Origin: Marinobacter sp. ANT_B65
GTDB taxonomy: Bacteria; Pseudomonadota; Gammaproteobacteria; Pseudomonadales; Oleiphilaceae
Reading direction: 5' to 3'
Assembly: GCF_002407605.1 (NCBI RefSeq)
Contig: NZ_NXGV01000002.1
Coordinates: forward strand, 371,644-435,643
Length of the DNA stretch: 64,000 nt
The notes under the pieces were generated by a model. The model ran no database searches and was not told the origin of the DNA. It saw only the letters and a program-made list of their open reading frames with translations. A program made the position numbers and the translations under genes. Shown here piece after piece: positions 35,044 to 42,346 of this stretch. The number at the start of each line of letters is the position of its first letter. Position 1 is the stretch's first letter.

Positions 35044-35748
35044 TTGCTGGAAACAGCCTCTTATTTCGCGCCGGGTATGGCCCTTGCCTACGGCCACTCG
35101 GTCGATACCGACCCTCACCAGCACGCCTTGTGGCAGGTTTGCCTGCCCAGTGCTGCCAGCGTTTTGAATGGGCAGCCACTGAAATACGGGACAGTGATAA
35201 AACCCGATGAAATACATCAACTGTGCATGCCAAGTGGCTGGGTAATGCTGGCCGAGCCAGAAAGCCTGTTAGGTGAGGCTATAAGCCAGCTACCAACGCG
35301 ATTGCCATTCGCAGAGCCGGACGCCCGGCTGAATATACTTCTGGAGCAGCTAGGTGAATTCCCTGAACTGGTGCATGCAATGCAGAACAATCCATACCTT
35401 TGTCAGGATGATCGACTCGCAAGGTTGCTTGCGCGGTTGGATCAGTGTTTTGGTGTTGACTGCCTGAAGCCCGACGCGTGGCGGGCAAAAGAGGTGGCAG
35501 AGTGGCTGGCAATGTCTGAGAGCCGGTTTTTGCATTTGGTGAAGGCGGAGCTGGGTATTGCGTGGCGGCCATACCTGTTGTGGCGGCGGCTGATATGCGC
35601 CATACAAACGATCAGGCGGGGTAAAACGGCTACTGAAGCGGCATATCTGGCGGGCTTTAGTGACAGCTCCCATCTCAGCAGAACGATTAAAGCTACGTTC
35701 GGGATGACAGGAAAACAGCTGTTGAACAGCTTTCGGGATTCAGGATAG
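35044..35748 (+). CDS. AraC family transcriptional regulator
   Basis: About 234 residues. The N-terminal half is a cupin-like sensor (HSVDTDPHQHALWQVCLPSA). The C-terminal half has two helix-turn-helix units: VAEWLAMSESRFLHLVKAEL and TATEAAYLAGFSDSSHLSRT, the second being the AraC signature, then IKATFGMTGKQLLN. The start is unclear. No ATG fits: TTG 35044 is the first listed, while CTG 35017 (8 bp after GGGGTG in the repeat) would add LNEQGNRSN. The frame is open back to the YfbR-tail stop inside the right repeat. Insertion of the element may therefore have removed the native leader. Targets unknown. Confidence 0.82.
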   Translation: MLETASYFAPGMALAYGHSVDTDPHQHALWQVCLPSAASVLNGQPLKYGTVIKPDEIHQLCMPSGWVMLAEPESLLGEAISQLPTRLPFAEPDARLNILLEQLGEFPELVHAMQNNPYLCQDDRLARLLARLDQCFGVDCLKPDAWRAKEVAEWLAMSESRFLHLVKAELGIAWRPYLLWRRLICAIQTIRRGKTATEAAYLAGFSDSSHLSRTIKATFGMTGKQLLNSFRDSG

Positions 35749-35781
35749 CCAGTTTATTCAATTTTAAAGTTTTATTGACCG

Positions 35782-35803
35782 CTATGGTGCCCTTAAACCA
35801 TAG
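35782..35803 (+). promoter_or_regulatory. Hairpin touching the Shine-Dalgarno of the transglutaminase-like gene
   Basis: CTATGGT-gcccttaa-ACCATAG is a 7-bp perfect stem 9 bp before ATG 35813. Its 3' side shares two bases with the ribosome site AGGAG (35802-35806), so folding could reduce initiation. Confidence 0.35.
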
Positions 35804-35812
35804 GAGCTCAGT

Positions 35813-36538
35813 ATGAACGGTCGATATACAGCTGAAACAACCATTCTTGATTACAGCCACGCAAGTATTCAGAACCTGATCCATAAGCAGGGCTGGCGAA
35901 GCCTGGCCCGCCAGGATGTTGTAAAAGGTATCTATTATTTTTTGCGAGATGAAATAAAGTTTGGATACAACCGCGACGATGCCATTCCGGCGAGTGAAGT
36001 CCTGGCCGATGGTTATGGTCAGTGCAATACCAAAAGTACGCTGTTTATGGCATTGCTGCGTGCTCTGGAAATACCATGTCGCTTCCACGGATTTACTATT
36101 TTCAATACCTTACAGAGTGGAGCTGTTCCGGTATATCTGATGCCCCTGGCCCCTGAACGTATTTTGCACAGCTGGGTGGAGGTTTTGCTGGACGGCGAAT
36201 GGATAAACGTCGAAGGTTTTATCATTGATCAGATGTTTTTAACACAGATCCAACGGGCGTTTCCGGACCGGACAGGCTTTAGCGGATATGGTATTTCTGT
36301 GCCGTGTCTGCAGAAACCGGATAATGAGTTCAATGGAAATGACACTTATATTCAGGCAGAGGGTATAGCTGATGATTTTGGACGTTTTGATACTCCCGAT
36401 GAGTTCTACGGTAAGTATGGGAGCAATCTGCGCGGGCTGAAAAAAATCCTCTATCGTTATGTACTGAGACATCTGATGAATCTTAACGTGCAGCGGATAC
36501 GTCAGAATGGCTTGAAAGTTGAAAACCACAACAGCTGA
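35813..36538 (+). CDS. Transglutaminase-like domain cysteine protease-fold protein
   Basis: 241 residues, with TAGGAG before ATG 35813. The catalytic triad of transglutaminase-like proteins is visible: Cys in ASEVLADGYGQCNTKSTLFM, His in ERILHSWVEVLLDGEWINVE, and the following acidic residue near NVEGF. The rest (FGRFDTPDEFYGKYGSNLRG) is a long C-terminal region. It has no signal peptide, so it is cytoplasmic. Similar bacterial proteins cleave or rearrange amide bonds, but the substrate is unknown. It follows the AraC gene by 64 bp on the same strand and is closed by a strong terminator. Confidence 0.85.
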   Translation: MNGRYTAETTILDYSHASIQNLIHKQGWRSLARQDVVKGIYYFLRDEIKFGYNRDDAIPASEVLADGYGQCNTKSTLFMALLRALEIPCRFHGFTIFNTLQSGAVPVYLMPLAPERILHSWVEVLLDGEWINVEGFIIDQMFLTQIQRAFPDRTGFSGYGISVPCLQKPDNEFNGNDTYIQAEGIADDFGRFDTPDEFYGKYGSNLRGLKKILYRYVLRHLMNLNVQRIRQNGLKVENHNS

Positions 36539-36568
36539 TTGCTTTTGACATCTGTGCGGGAACTGGAA

Positions 36569-36610
36569 CGTGACAAGCCTGCCGGACGGCTGTCCGGCAG
36601 GCTTGTCACG
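36569..36610. terminator. Bidirectional hairpin terminator, 19-bp perfect stem
   Basis: CGTGACAAGCCTGCCGGAC pairs perfectly with GTCCGGCAGGCTTGTCACG around loop GGCT. It lies in the 89-bp gap between two convergent genes. U-runs are weak. Confidence 0.75.
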
Positions 36611-36627
36611 GGTACTTCATGGTCAGA

Positions 36628-37662
36628 TCAGACGCTGCTGGCGCCGCCAACGAGCCCGCCACGCAGGCCGTCTTTTTGCAGCGACTGCCGAACTACGTCC
36701 TCCGGGCTGCCGGCCAGTTCCCGGAACATGCCCATAGAGCCCAGCAGAGCAGAAGACTCGTAGGGTACAAACACCCGCTCGCCGTCTTTTGCCATATTCG
36801 GCAACACTTTGATGTAGCTTTGCCCCAGAAGGTAGCCGATTACCGTCTGTTTGTTGTCTTCGGAGTCGCCGATGGCGCTGAGCACCAGGCGAATAGATTC
36901 CTGCTCACCCTGGGCGCGCAAAATGGCCGATTCCTTGTCGCCCTGAGCGTTGAGAATGGCAGACTCGCGCTGGCCCTGTGCCTTGGCGATCGCTGCAGTT
37001 TTTTCACCCTCAGCTTCAGTGACGGTGGCCCGGCGCTTACGCTCTGCGGCCATTTGCAGGCGCATGGCATCTTCCACTTCTTCCGGCATACTGATGTCCT
37101 GAACTTCCACCCGGGTCAGCTTCACACCCCATTTTGAGGCTGCCTCTTCCATTTCTGCCTGAATGGCGTTGTTCACCTCTGCGCGGGATTCGAACAGTTT
37201 ATCCAGCTCCATCTTGCCCACTACTGAGCGCAGGGTCGTTTTTGCCAGTACTTCAACGGCCTGGCTCATATTGGCCACTTCGTACACTGCACGACGTGGG
37301 TCAATGATCTGGTAATACAGTGCACCGTTGATCTTTACGGTCACGTTATCAGTGGTCACCACAGGCTGGCCCGGAAAGTCCATTACTGTTTCCCGGCGGT
37401 CAATGCGGCTTTCATCGGTGATCATCGGGTGGTATTCGTCACCCATGCGGACATAGCGGAGCATGGTGATGGCCCGGGGACGCTCGATAAAGGGAATAAT
37501 GATGTTAACGCCGCTTTCCAGCACGCGGTTGAATGAACCCAGACGCTCAATAACCATAACTTCGGACTGACGGATGATCACCAGTCCTTTGGCGATGATG
37601 AATATGCCGATAGCGACAACAATCAGGCTGATGATCAGCCCTGGTGAAATGTAGGGTTCCAT
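36628..37662 (-). CDS. qmcA: SPFH/Band 7 membrane protein, QmcA-like stomatin
   Basis: 344 residues. N-terminal membrane segment ISLIVVAIGIFIIAKGLVII, then the Band 7 domain starting VIERLGSFNRVLESGVNIII and PFIERP, with ALYYQIIDPRRAVYEVANMS. The coiled region AERKRRATVTEAEGEKTAAI then repeated QGxxESAIL units matches QmcA. SPFH proteins form large oligomeric membrane microdomains and modulate proteases such as FtsH. NfeD, the usual partner, is encoded 2 bp upstream in the same operon. It ends about 17 bp from the bidirectional terminator. Confidence 0.94.
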   Translation of the reverse strand: MEPYISPGLIISLIVVAIGIFIIAKGLVIIRQSEVMVIERLGSFNRVLESGVNIIIPFIERPRAITMLRYVRMGDEYHPMITDESRIDRRETVMDFPGQPVVTTDNVTVKINGALYYQIIDPRRAVYEVANMSQAVEVLAKTTLRSVVGKMELDKLFESRAEVNNAIQAEMEEAASKWGVKLTRVEVQDISMPEEVEDAMRLQMAAERKRRATVTEAEGEKTAAIAKAQGQRESAILNAQGDKESAILRAQGEQESIRLVLSAIGDSEDNKQTVIGYLLGQSYIKVLPNMAKDGERVFVPYESSALLGSMGMFRELAGSPEDVVRQSLQKDGLRGGLVGGASSV

Positions 37663-37664
37663 GC

Positions 37665-38123
37665 TTACTGTTCCTTTTGTGTGACGGTTTGAACAACGGC
37701 GGTAGTGCCGTCGAATTGGCTGAAAATAACGTCGGTTCCCTCGGGAAAATCGGTGGCTCCGGTTGCTTCGTCTCTCAGCCGGTAAAAATCGCCGTTAATT
37801 TTGATGCCTGCAGCGCCATCAAAGTCCCGCTTCAGGGTGCGATAGCGCTGTCCTTGTTCCACGCCGGTACCAGTGGTTCCGTAAGCTACGCCTTTCGGTG
37901 AAAAGCGCGGGCGGATCCAGCGGATAGCGACAGGCACCAGCAGGCCAGAGAACACGCCCATGCCCACAAGCTGCCACTCGAAAGAGGTGCCGATATAGGC
38001 CAGCAGAGCGGTAAGAGCAGAAGCAATAGCCAGTGCCAGCAGCACAAGCACACCGGATGTCAGCTCAGCCAGGCCCAGTACAAGGGCGAGAATCAGCCAG
38101 AAATGCGTAAGACTCCATTCCAT
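37665..38123 (-). CDS. NfeD family membrane protein (short form)
   Basis: 152 residues. Two to three hydrophobic segments (FWLILALVLGLAELTSGVLV, ALAIASALTALLAYIG, WQLVGMGVFSGLLVPVAI) are followed by a C-terminal OB-fold domain with KINGDFYRLRDEATGATDFP. This is the short NfeD (NfeD1b-like) form without the serine protease domain. It normally pairs with the stomatin encoded just downstream, from which it is separated by 2 bp. Located in the inner membrane. Confidence 0.92.
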   Translation of the reverse strand: MEWSLTHFWLILALVLGLAELTSGVLVLLALAIASALTALLAYIGTSFEWQLVGMGVFSGLLVPVAIRWIRPRFSPKGVAYGTTGTGVEQGQRYRTLKRDFDGAAGIKINGDFYRLRDEATGATDFPEGTDVIFSQFDGTTAVVQTVTQKEQ

Positions 38124-38325
38124 ACAGAAAATCCGCAGGTTCAGGGTTTAAGTAATCCGCAAGGTCGAGGCCCTGGGAGATTCGGGATTGTACCCAAAAG
38201 CGCAGGCCGAGTCAGAGTTGCCAGCGAGCAATGTAAATCAGATACCTGCAGCCATTTGCTGATCAGCGGCGGCTGTTAGAGTATCTTGTTTAATAAGAAC
38301 AACACACAACAAGAGGTCTGTAGCG

Positions 38326-39141
38326 ATGAAAGATCTGAAAAACAAAGTGGCGGTTATCACCGGAGCGGGCTCAGGTATCGGTCGCTCGCTCGCTAATGCA
38401 CTTGCCAGACGGGGCTGCAGACTGGCGTTGTCGGATGTAAACGAAGTAGGGCTGGCCGAAACAGCCGCGGCGCTGAGCGGCTCAGACGTTAAAACCTACG
38501 TGCTGAATGTGGCCGACAGGGATGCTATCTATGCTCATGCAGATGAGGTGGTCCGGGACTTCGGTCAGGCCAATCTGATCATTAACAATGCAGGCGTTGC
38601 TCTGTCTTCAACCGTGAGAGACATGTCCGATGAAGATTTTCAGTGGATTATGGACATTGATTTCTGGGGGGTTGCTCATGGCACCCGGGCTTTTCTGCCG
38701 CACCTGATTGCCTCTGGTGATGGCCATGTTGTGAATATCTCCAGTGTTTTTGGTTTGATCGGTGTGCCTAAGCAGAGTGCTTATAATGCTGCCAAGTTTG
38801 CGGTTCGCGGGTTTACAGAATCTCTGCGTCAGGAAATGAAGCTGGAAAAACAACCAGTCAGCGTCAGTTGTGTACACCCGGGAGGCATCCAGACCAACAT
38901 TGCCAACTCGGCGCGTATGGGGGCAACCGAAAACGGCGCAGCTCTGCGCAAGGGGTTTGATAAACTGGCGATGACAACGCCGGACAAAGCGGCTCAAACT
39001 ATTATCAAAGGCATTCTGAAGAATGAATCCCGTATTCTTGTTGGGTTGGATGCCTGGGGCATAGATGCCATCAACCGGCTGCTGGGTTCGGCTTACCAGC
39101 CTCTGGTAGAGCGTTTTTCCCGCAAGAATATGTATATCTGA
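38326..39141 (+). CDS. Short-chain dehydrogenase/reductase (SDR)
   Basis: 271 residues. The cofactor motif VAVITGAGSGIGRSLANALA (T-G-x3-G-x-G), the NNAGVAL block and catalytic S in NISSVFGLIG with YNAAKFAVRG (Y-x3-K) are all intact, so an active classical SDR is expected. LSDVNEVGLAET shows an Asp at the end of beta-2, which favours NAD+. The C-terminal VHPGGIQTNIANSARM is typical of a marine acyl or alcohol SDR group. The substrate is unknown. It lies upstream of a class II amidotransferase gene by 30 bp. Confidence 0.9.
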   Translation: MKDLKNKVAVITGAGSGIGRSLANALARRGCRLALSDVNEVGLAETAAALSGSDVKTYVLNVADRDAIYAHADEVVRDFGQANLIINNAGVALSSTVRDMSDEDFQWIMDIDFWGVAHGTRAFLPHLIASGDGHVVNISSVFGLIGVPKQSAYNAAKFAVRGFTESLRQEMKLEKQPVSVSCVHPGGIQTNIANSARMGATENGAALRKGFDKLAMTTPDKAAQTIIKGILKNESRILVGLDAWGIDAINRLLGSAYQPLVERFSRKNMYI

Positions 39142-39171
39142 TGCCGTAATGGCAAGGAGTCGCCTCGCTTT

Positions 39172-39939
39172 ATGTGTGAATTACTGGCCATGAGCGCCAA
39201 TACGCCAACTGACCTTTGCTTCAGCTTCACCGGGCTTACCCGCAGAGGTGGAGATACGGGGCCTCACAAGGATGGCTGGGGCGTGGCTTTTTACGAAGGC
39301 AAGGGTGTGCGGGCCTTCCATGATGTAGATGCCAGCTCCAACTCACGCCTTGCCGAAGTGGTCCAGACTCATCCTATCAAGAGCGAAGTGGCTGTTTGCC
39401 ATATCCGCCAGGCCAACGTGGGCGAAACCTGCCTGGCCAACACTCATCCATTCATACGCGAGCTCTGGGGCCGTTACTGGGTGTTTGCCCATAACGGGCA
39501 ACTCTCTGAATTTCGCCCGTCTCCGGGCTTCTATGAGCCGGTTGGCGATACGGACAGTGAGGCGCTGTTCTGCGACATACTCAACCACCTGCGCAACCAC
39601 GGTGATCGTAACGATTCTGCCGGTACCATTACGGAACACCTGGTTCAGCTTTCAAAAAACTACGCCGATCAGGGAGTTTTCAACCTGTTACTGAGCAATG
39701 GCGACTGGCTGTTCACATACTGCAGCACCAAAATGGCGAGTATTACGCGGCGAGCCCCCTTTGGCCCCGCCCGGCTTAAAGATGCAGACGTCATTGTGGA
39801 TTTCGAATCTGAAACTACACCAGACGATATAGTCAGCGTTATTGTAACCGAGCCACTGACCACCGATGAAAAGTGGGATGTCTATCAGCCTGGGGAATGG
39901 CGATTGTGGCGCAAAGGGGTTGTGGAGCTGACAGGCTAA
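39172..39939 (+). CDS. Class II glutamine amidotransferase, YafJ-like
   Basis: 255 residues. The N-terminal nucleophile Cys2 (MCELLAMSANTPTDLCFSFT) becomes Cys1 after Met removal. DGWGVAFYEGKGVRAFHD and HIRQANVGETCLANTHPFIR, then WVFAHNGQLSEF are the glutaminase pocket. No synthetase domain follows, as in E. coli YafJ; the acceptor of ammonia is unknown. It is 30 bp after the SDR gene and 44 bp before a TM2 gene, so the three may form an operon. GGAG at good spacing precedes ATG 39172. Confidence 0.92.
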   Translation: MCELLAMSANTPTDLCFSFTGLTRRGGDTGPHKDGWGVAFYEGKGVRAFHDVDASSNSRLAEVVQTHPIKSEVAVCHIRQANVGETCLANTHPFIRELWGRYWVFAHNGQLSEFRPSPGFYEPVGDTDSEALFCDILNHLRNHGDRNDSAGTITEHLVQLSKNYADQGVFNLLLSNGDWLFTYCSTKMASITRRAPFGPARLKDADVIVDFESETTPDDIVSVIVTEPLTTDEKWDVYQPGEWRLWRKGVVELTG

Positions 39940-39983
39940 CCCCATGTAATGGATTCAACCCTACCTCCGCCGGAGAACCTGCT

Positions 39984-40391
39984 ATGACTTATCGGCCGGA
40001 CACGCACAGCAAGTTGTTTGGATATCTGCTCTGGATCTTCGGGTTTCTCGGGGCTCACAGGTTTTATTATGGAAAGCCGGTTACCGGAACCATCTGGTTC
40101 TTTACTTTCGGGCTGTTTCTGGTTGGCTGGATTGTCGACTTCTTCCTGATCCCATCCATGGACGAACAGGCAGACCGCCGGTTCCGGGCGGGTGCGGTAG
40201 ATTACAACATTGCCTGGCTGTTGCTCACGTTCACCGGCGTTTTCGGCTTGCACAGGATGTATATGGGCAAATGGATCACAGGGATTATCTACCTGCTGAC
40301 CGGCGGCCTCTTTCTGATTGGTATTCTCTACGATTTCTGGACATTGAATGATCAGATTTCAGAGCGTAACAGCGAAATCATATTTAGTTGA
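39984..40391 (+). CDS. TM2 domain protein (two TM2 units)
   Basis: 135 residues from ATG 39984 with GGAGAACC upstream; the in-frame start at 39873 is not supported. Two TM2 units are recognisable: FGYLLWIFGFLGAHRFYYGK with TGTIWFFTFGLFLVGWIVD, and LLTFTGVFGLHRMYMGKWIT with LLTGGLFLIGILYD. Each has the G-x-H-R-F/M-Y-x-G-K motif. Inner membrane, function unknown. Its last 8 bp overlap the 3' end of the convergent wax ester synthase gene. Confidence 0.92.
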   Translation: MTYRPDTHSKLFGYLLWIFGFLGAHRFYYGKPVTGTIWFFTFGLFLVGWIVDFFLIPSMDEQADRRFRAGAVDYNIAWLLLTFTGVFGLHRMYMGKWITGIIYLLTGGLFLIGILYDFWTLNDQISERNSEIIFS

Positions 40392-41781
40392 AGACGCCCT
40401 GCTCCAGTTCTGCCAGCCCGTCTTCCAGGTAATCCAGCATACGCTGGACACTTGGGAGCGTGCGGCGACATCCGATCAGGCCGAACTCTATATGATCGTT
40501 GTAGCTGGTTAGTGTCATGTTCAGAGCAAGCCGGTCCATAGCGATGGATACGGGGTATATGCCTTCCAGCCTCGCGCCGTTCCAGTAACAGGTTTTTTGG
40601 GGCCCCGGCACGTTGGAAATGACCACATTGAAGGTCTGCCACTTCGGAGCCATCCCGGTGAGCAGATGAAATGCTGCGGGTGCCAGAGTCAAAGCGGTGT
40701 AATTGACGATTTCTTCCGGTGACATAAGCGCGTAACGGTCTTTCGTTTCCTGAATGCCCTGGTGGATCTTGAGCAGCCGGGTGCCGGCGTGGTTCTCATC
40801 CGTATACAGGTTGGCCAGAATAACGCCTACGTGGTTGCCTCCGGTCTGATTGTCCTCTGCCTTATCGCAGTCGGAGCGCTCATACTTTCGTAGTGAGACA
40901 GGTACCATGGCAATCAAGGGCTTGTCCGGCAGTGCATCCAGATTCATCAGGTAGGTGCGCAGAGCACTGGCACACATAGCCGTGACCACATCGTTAACTG
41001 TTGTACGATAGGCCTTGCAGACCGCCTTGATCCGCTTCAGGCAGTAAGACTGAGCAGCGAAGCGGCGGGAGCCCGTAATTTTCTGGTTCAGAATGCTGCG
41101 CGGAGCCTGAAACACTGACTGATGTGCCGGGCTTTTGCGGCCGGTGTTAATGGTGCGCAGCAATTCCCGCGCAACAGCCGGCACAGTGCCCAGTTGCTTT
41201 CCCGATTGCTCCAGCAGGTGTCCGACGCTGTGCCACAGTGAAGGACCGCTCCGGTCCTCATCTGGCTTCGGTTGCGCCGACACATCCCACAGAGGCGGCA
41301 TGTTGCGCTTTGAGGGGGCTGTTGTCAGCATCCGCTGGATTATCTTCATTGCAGAAATACCATCCACCAGGGAATGGTGAACCTTGATGTAAACCGCAAA
41401 CTGCCTGTCTCCCAGCCCTTCAATGAGGTGAAACTCCCACAGGGGGCGCTCACGATCCATCAGGTGCGAATGTTCGGCAGAAACAAAAGCAAGCAACTCG
41501 CGAATACGCCCCGGCGTGGGCAGAGCTTCAAAACGAACGTGGTGCTCCAGGTCCAGATGTTTGTCGCGCACCCAGACCGGTTGTGCCAACCGGCTGTCGA
41601 GGCGACGATCAAAAGGCGCTGTCACTTCCGTATTGCTGCGGAGTTGCTCAGCAAGCCTGGCGACATAGTCATCCGGAGCATCGTCGGGAAATGAGAAAAT
41701 CTGCAATCCACCCACATGCATGGGTTGCTGGCGTTTCTCCAGCCACAGGAAAAGCTGGTCAGTCGGGCTGAGAGGCTTCAC
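40384..41781 (-). CDS. Wax ester synthase/diacylglycerol acyltransferase (WS/DGAT)
   Basis: 465 residues from GTG 41781, selected because AAGGGG lies 8 bp upstream and the protein begins KPLSPTDQLFLWLEKRQQPM as in known Marinobacter enzymes; GTG 41790 is the alternative. The catalytic motif HHSLVDG (HHxxxDG) is near residue 132. Additional marks are PMHVGGLQIF and the NVVISNVPGPQKTCYWNGAR stretch (S-N-V-P-G-P). It joins fatty acyl-CoA to a fatty alcohol or diacylglycerol, making storage lipid, at the inner membrane or lipid bodies. This gene is one of the main hints for the Marinobacter-like origin. Confidence 0.95.
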   Translation of the reverse strand: MKPLSPTDQLFLWLEKRQQPMHVGGLQIFSFPDDAPDDYVARLAEQLRSNTEVTAPFDRRLDSRLAQPVWVRDKHLDLEHHVRFEALPTPGRIRELLAFVSAEHSHLMDRERPLWEFHLIEGLGDRQFAVYIKVHHSLVDGISAMKIIQRMLTTAPSKRNMPPLWDVSAQPKPDEDRSGPSLWHSVGHLLEQSGKQLGTVPAVARELLRTINTGRKSPAHQSVFQAPRSILNQKITGSRRFAAQSYCLKRIKAVCKAYRTTVNDVVTAMCASALRTYLMNLDALPDKPLIAMVPVSLRKYERSDCDKAEDNQTGGNHVGVILANLYTDENHAGTRLLKIHQGIQETKDRYALMSPEEIVNYTALTLAPAAFHLLTGMAPKWQTFNVVISNVPGPQKTCYWNGARLEGIYPVSIAMDRLALNMTLTSYNDHIEFGLIGCRRTLPSVQRMLDYLEDGLAELEQGVFN

Positions 41782-41819
41782 GGGCGGCACCCCTTTTTAT
41801 TGGTGATCCTTGTCTTGTC

Positions 41820-42188
41820 TCAGGCCGCCACAGCTTCCCTTTGGTCTTCAGGGATCCCCAGGCGGATCTCGTTGCCATCCAATAGAACCGGATAGGTTTT
41901 TACCATAACAGACTCGTCTTCCAGACAGACACCGGTTTTCAGATTGAAGTGTTGTTTATACAGTGGCGACGCGACAACCGGCGCACCTTTAAGGTCCCCC
42001 GTGATACCCCGAGCCAGAACGTTCGCACCACTGAACGGATCAGTGTGGCTGATGGCAAACAGTGCTGGTAGCCAGTGCGGCATATAAAATACCGCAACCG
42101 GCCCATCCTTGGTCCAGACTGCAATTCCGGATTCCGGAATCAGATCGTCGATAGTACAAACTGAGTTCCAACAAGTACGAGTTTTCAT
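41820..42188 (-). CDS. nirD: Assimilatory nitrite reductase (NADH) small subunit
   Basis: 122 residues. Rieske-like fold KTRTCWNSVCTIDDLIPESG, then GPVAVFYMPHWLPALFAISH and SPLYKQHFNLKTGVCLEDES. It lacks the C-x-H...C-x2-H iron ligands of true Rieske proteins, as usual for NirD. It is the partner of NirB in reducing nitrite to ammonia with NADH. It is transcribed with nirB, but a 22-bp-arm inverted repeat lies in the 158-bp gap between the two. AAGGAAAACACAG provides its own ribosome site. Confidence 0.95.
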   Translation of the reverse strand: MKTRTCWNSVCTIDDLIPESGIAVWTKDGPVAVFYMPHWLPALFAISHTDPFSGANVLARGITGDLKGAPVVASPLYKQHFNLKTGVCLEDESVMVKTYPVLLDGNEIRLGIPEDQREAVAA

Positions 42189-42238
42189 CTGTGTTTTCCT
42201 TAAGCTTTCGATTTTCGATTGCCGGGATTTCTGCCAGC

Positions 42239-42325
42239 GAGGGGGGCGGGGTGCTTTTCCTCTGGGAAAAACAACTCGCTGCGCTCAGACATTTTTTCCC
42301 GGCGGAAAAGCACCCCGCCCCCCTC
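42239..42325. repeat. Inverted-repeat element, copy B, between nirB and nirD
   Basis: Arms 42239-42260 and 42304-42325 are perfect reverse complements (GA-G6-CGGGGTGC-TTTTCC). The core GGGAAAAACAACTCGCTGCG...CAGACATTTTTTCCC includes the 35 bp shared with copy A, then CGGCG. The arms differ from copy A in sequence but keep the same layout. It may set nirB/nirD transcript ratios. Confidence 0.9.
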
Positions 42326-42346
42326 TCACCTTCAACTCCGGGGAGG

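Noticed and set aside
36569..36610. Third copy of the conserved-core repeat
   Set aside because: Loop is only four bases with no core; it is a simple terminator hairpin.
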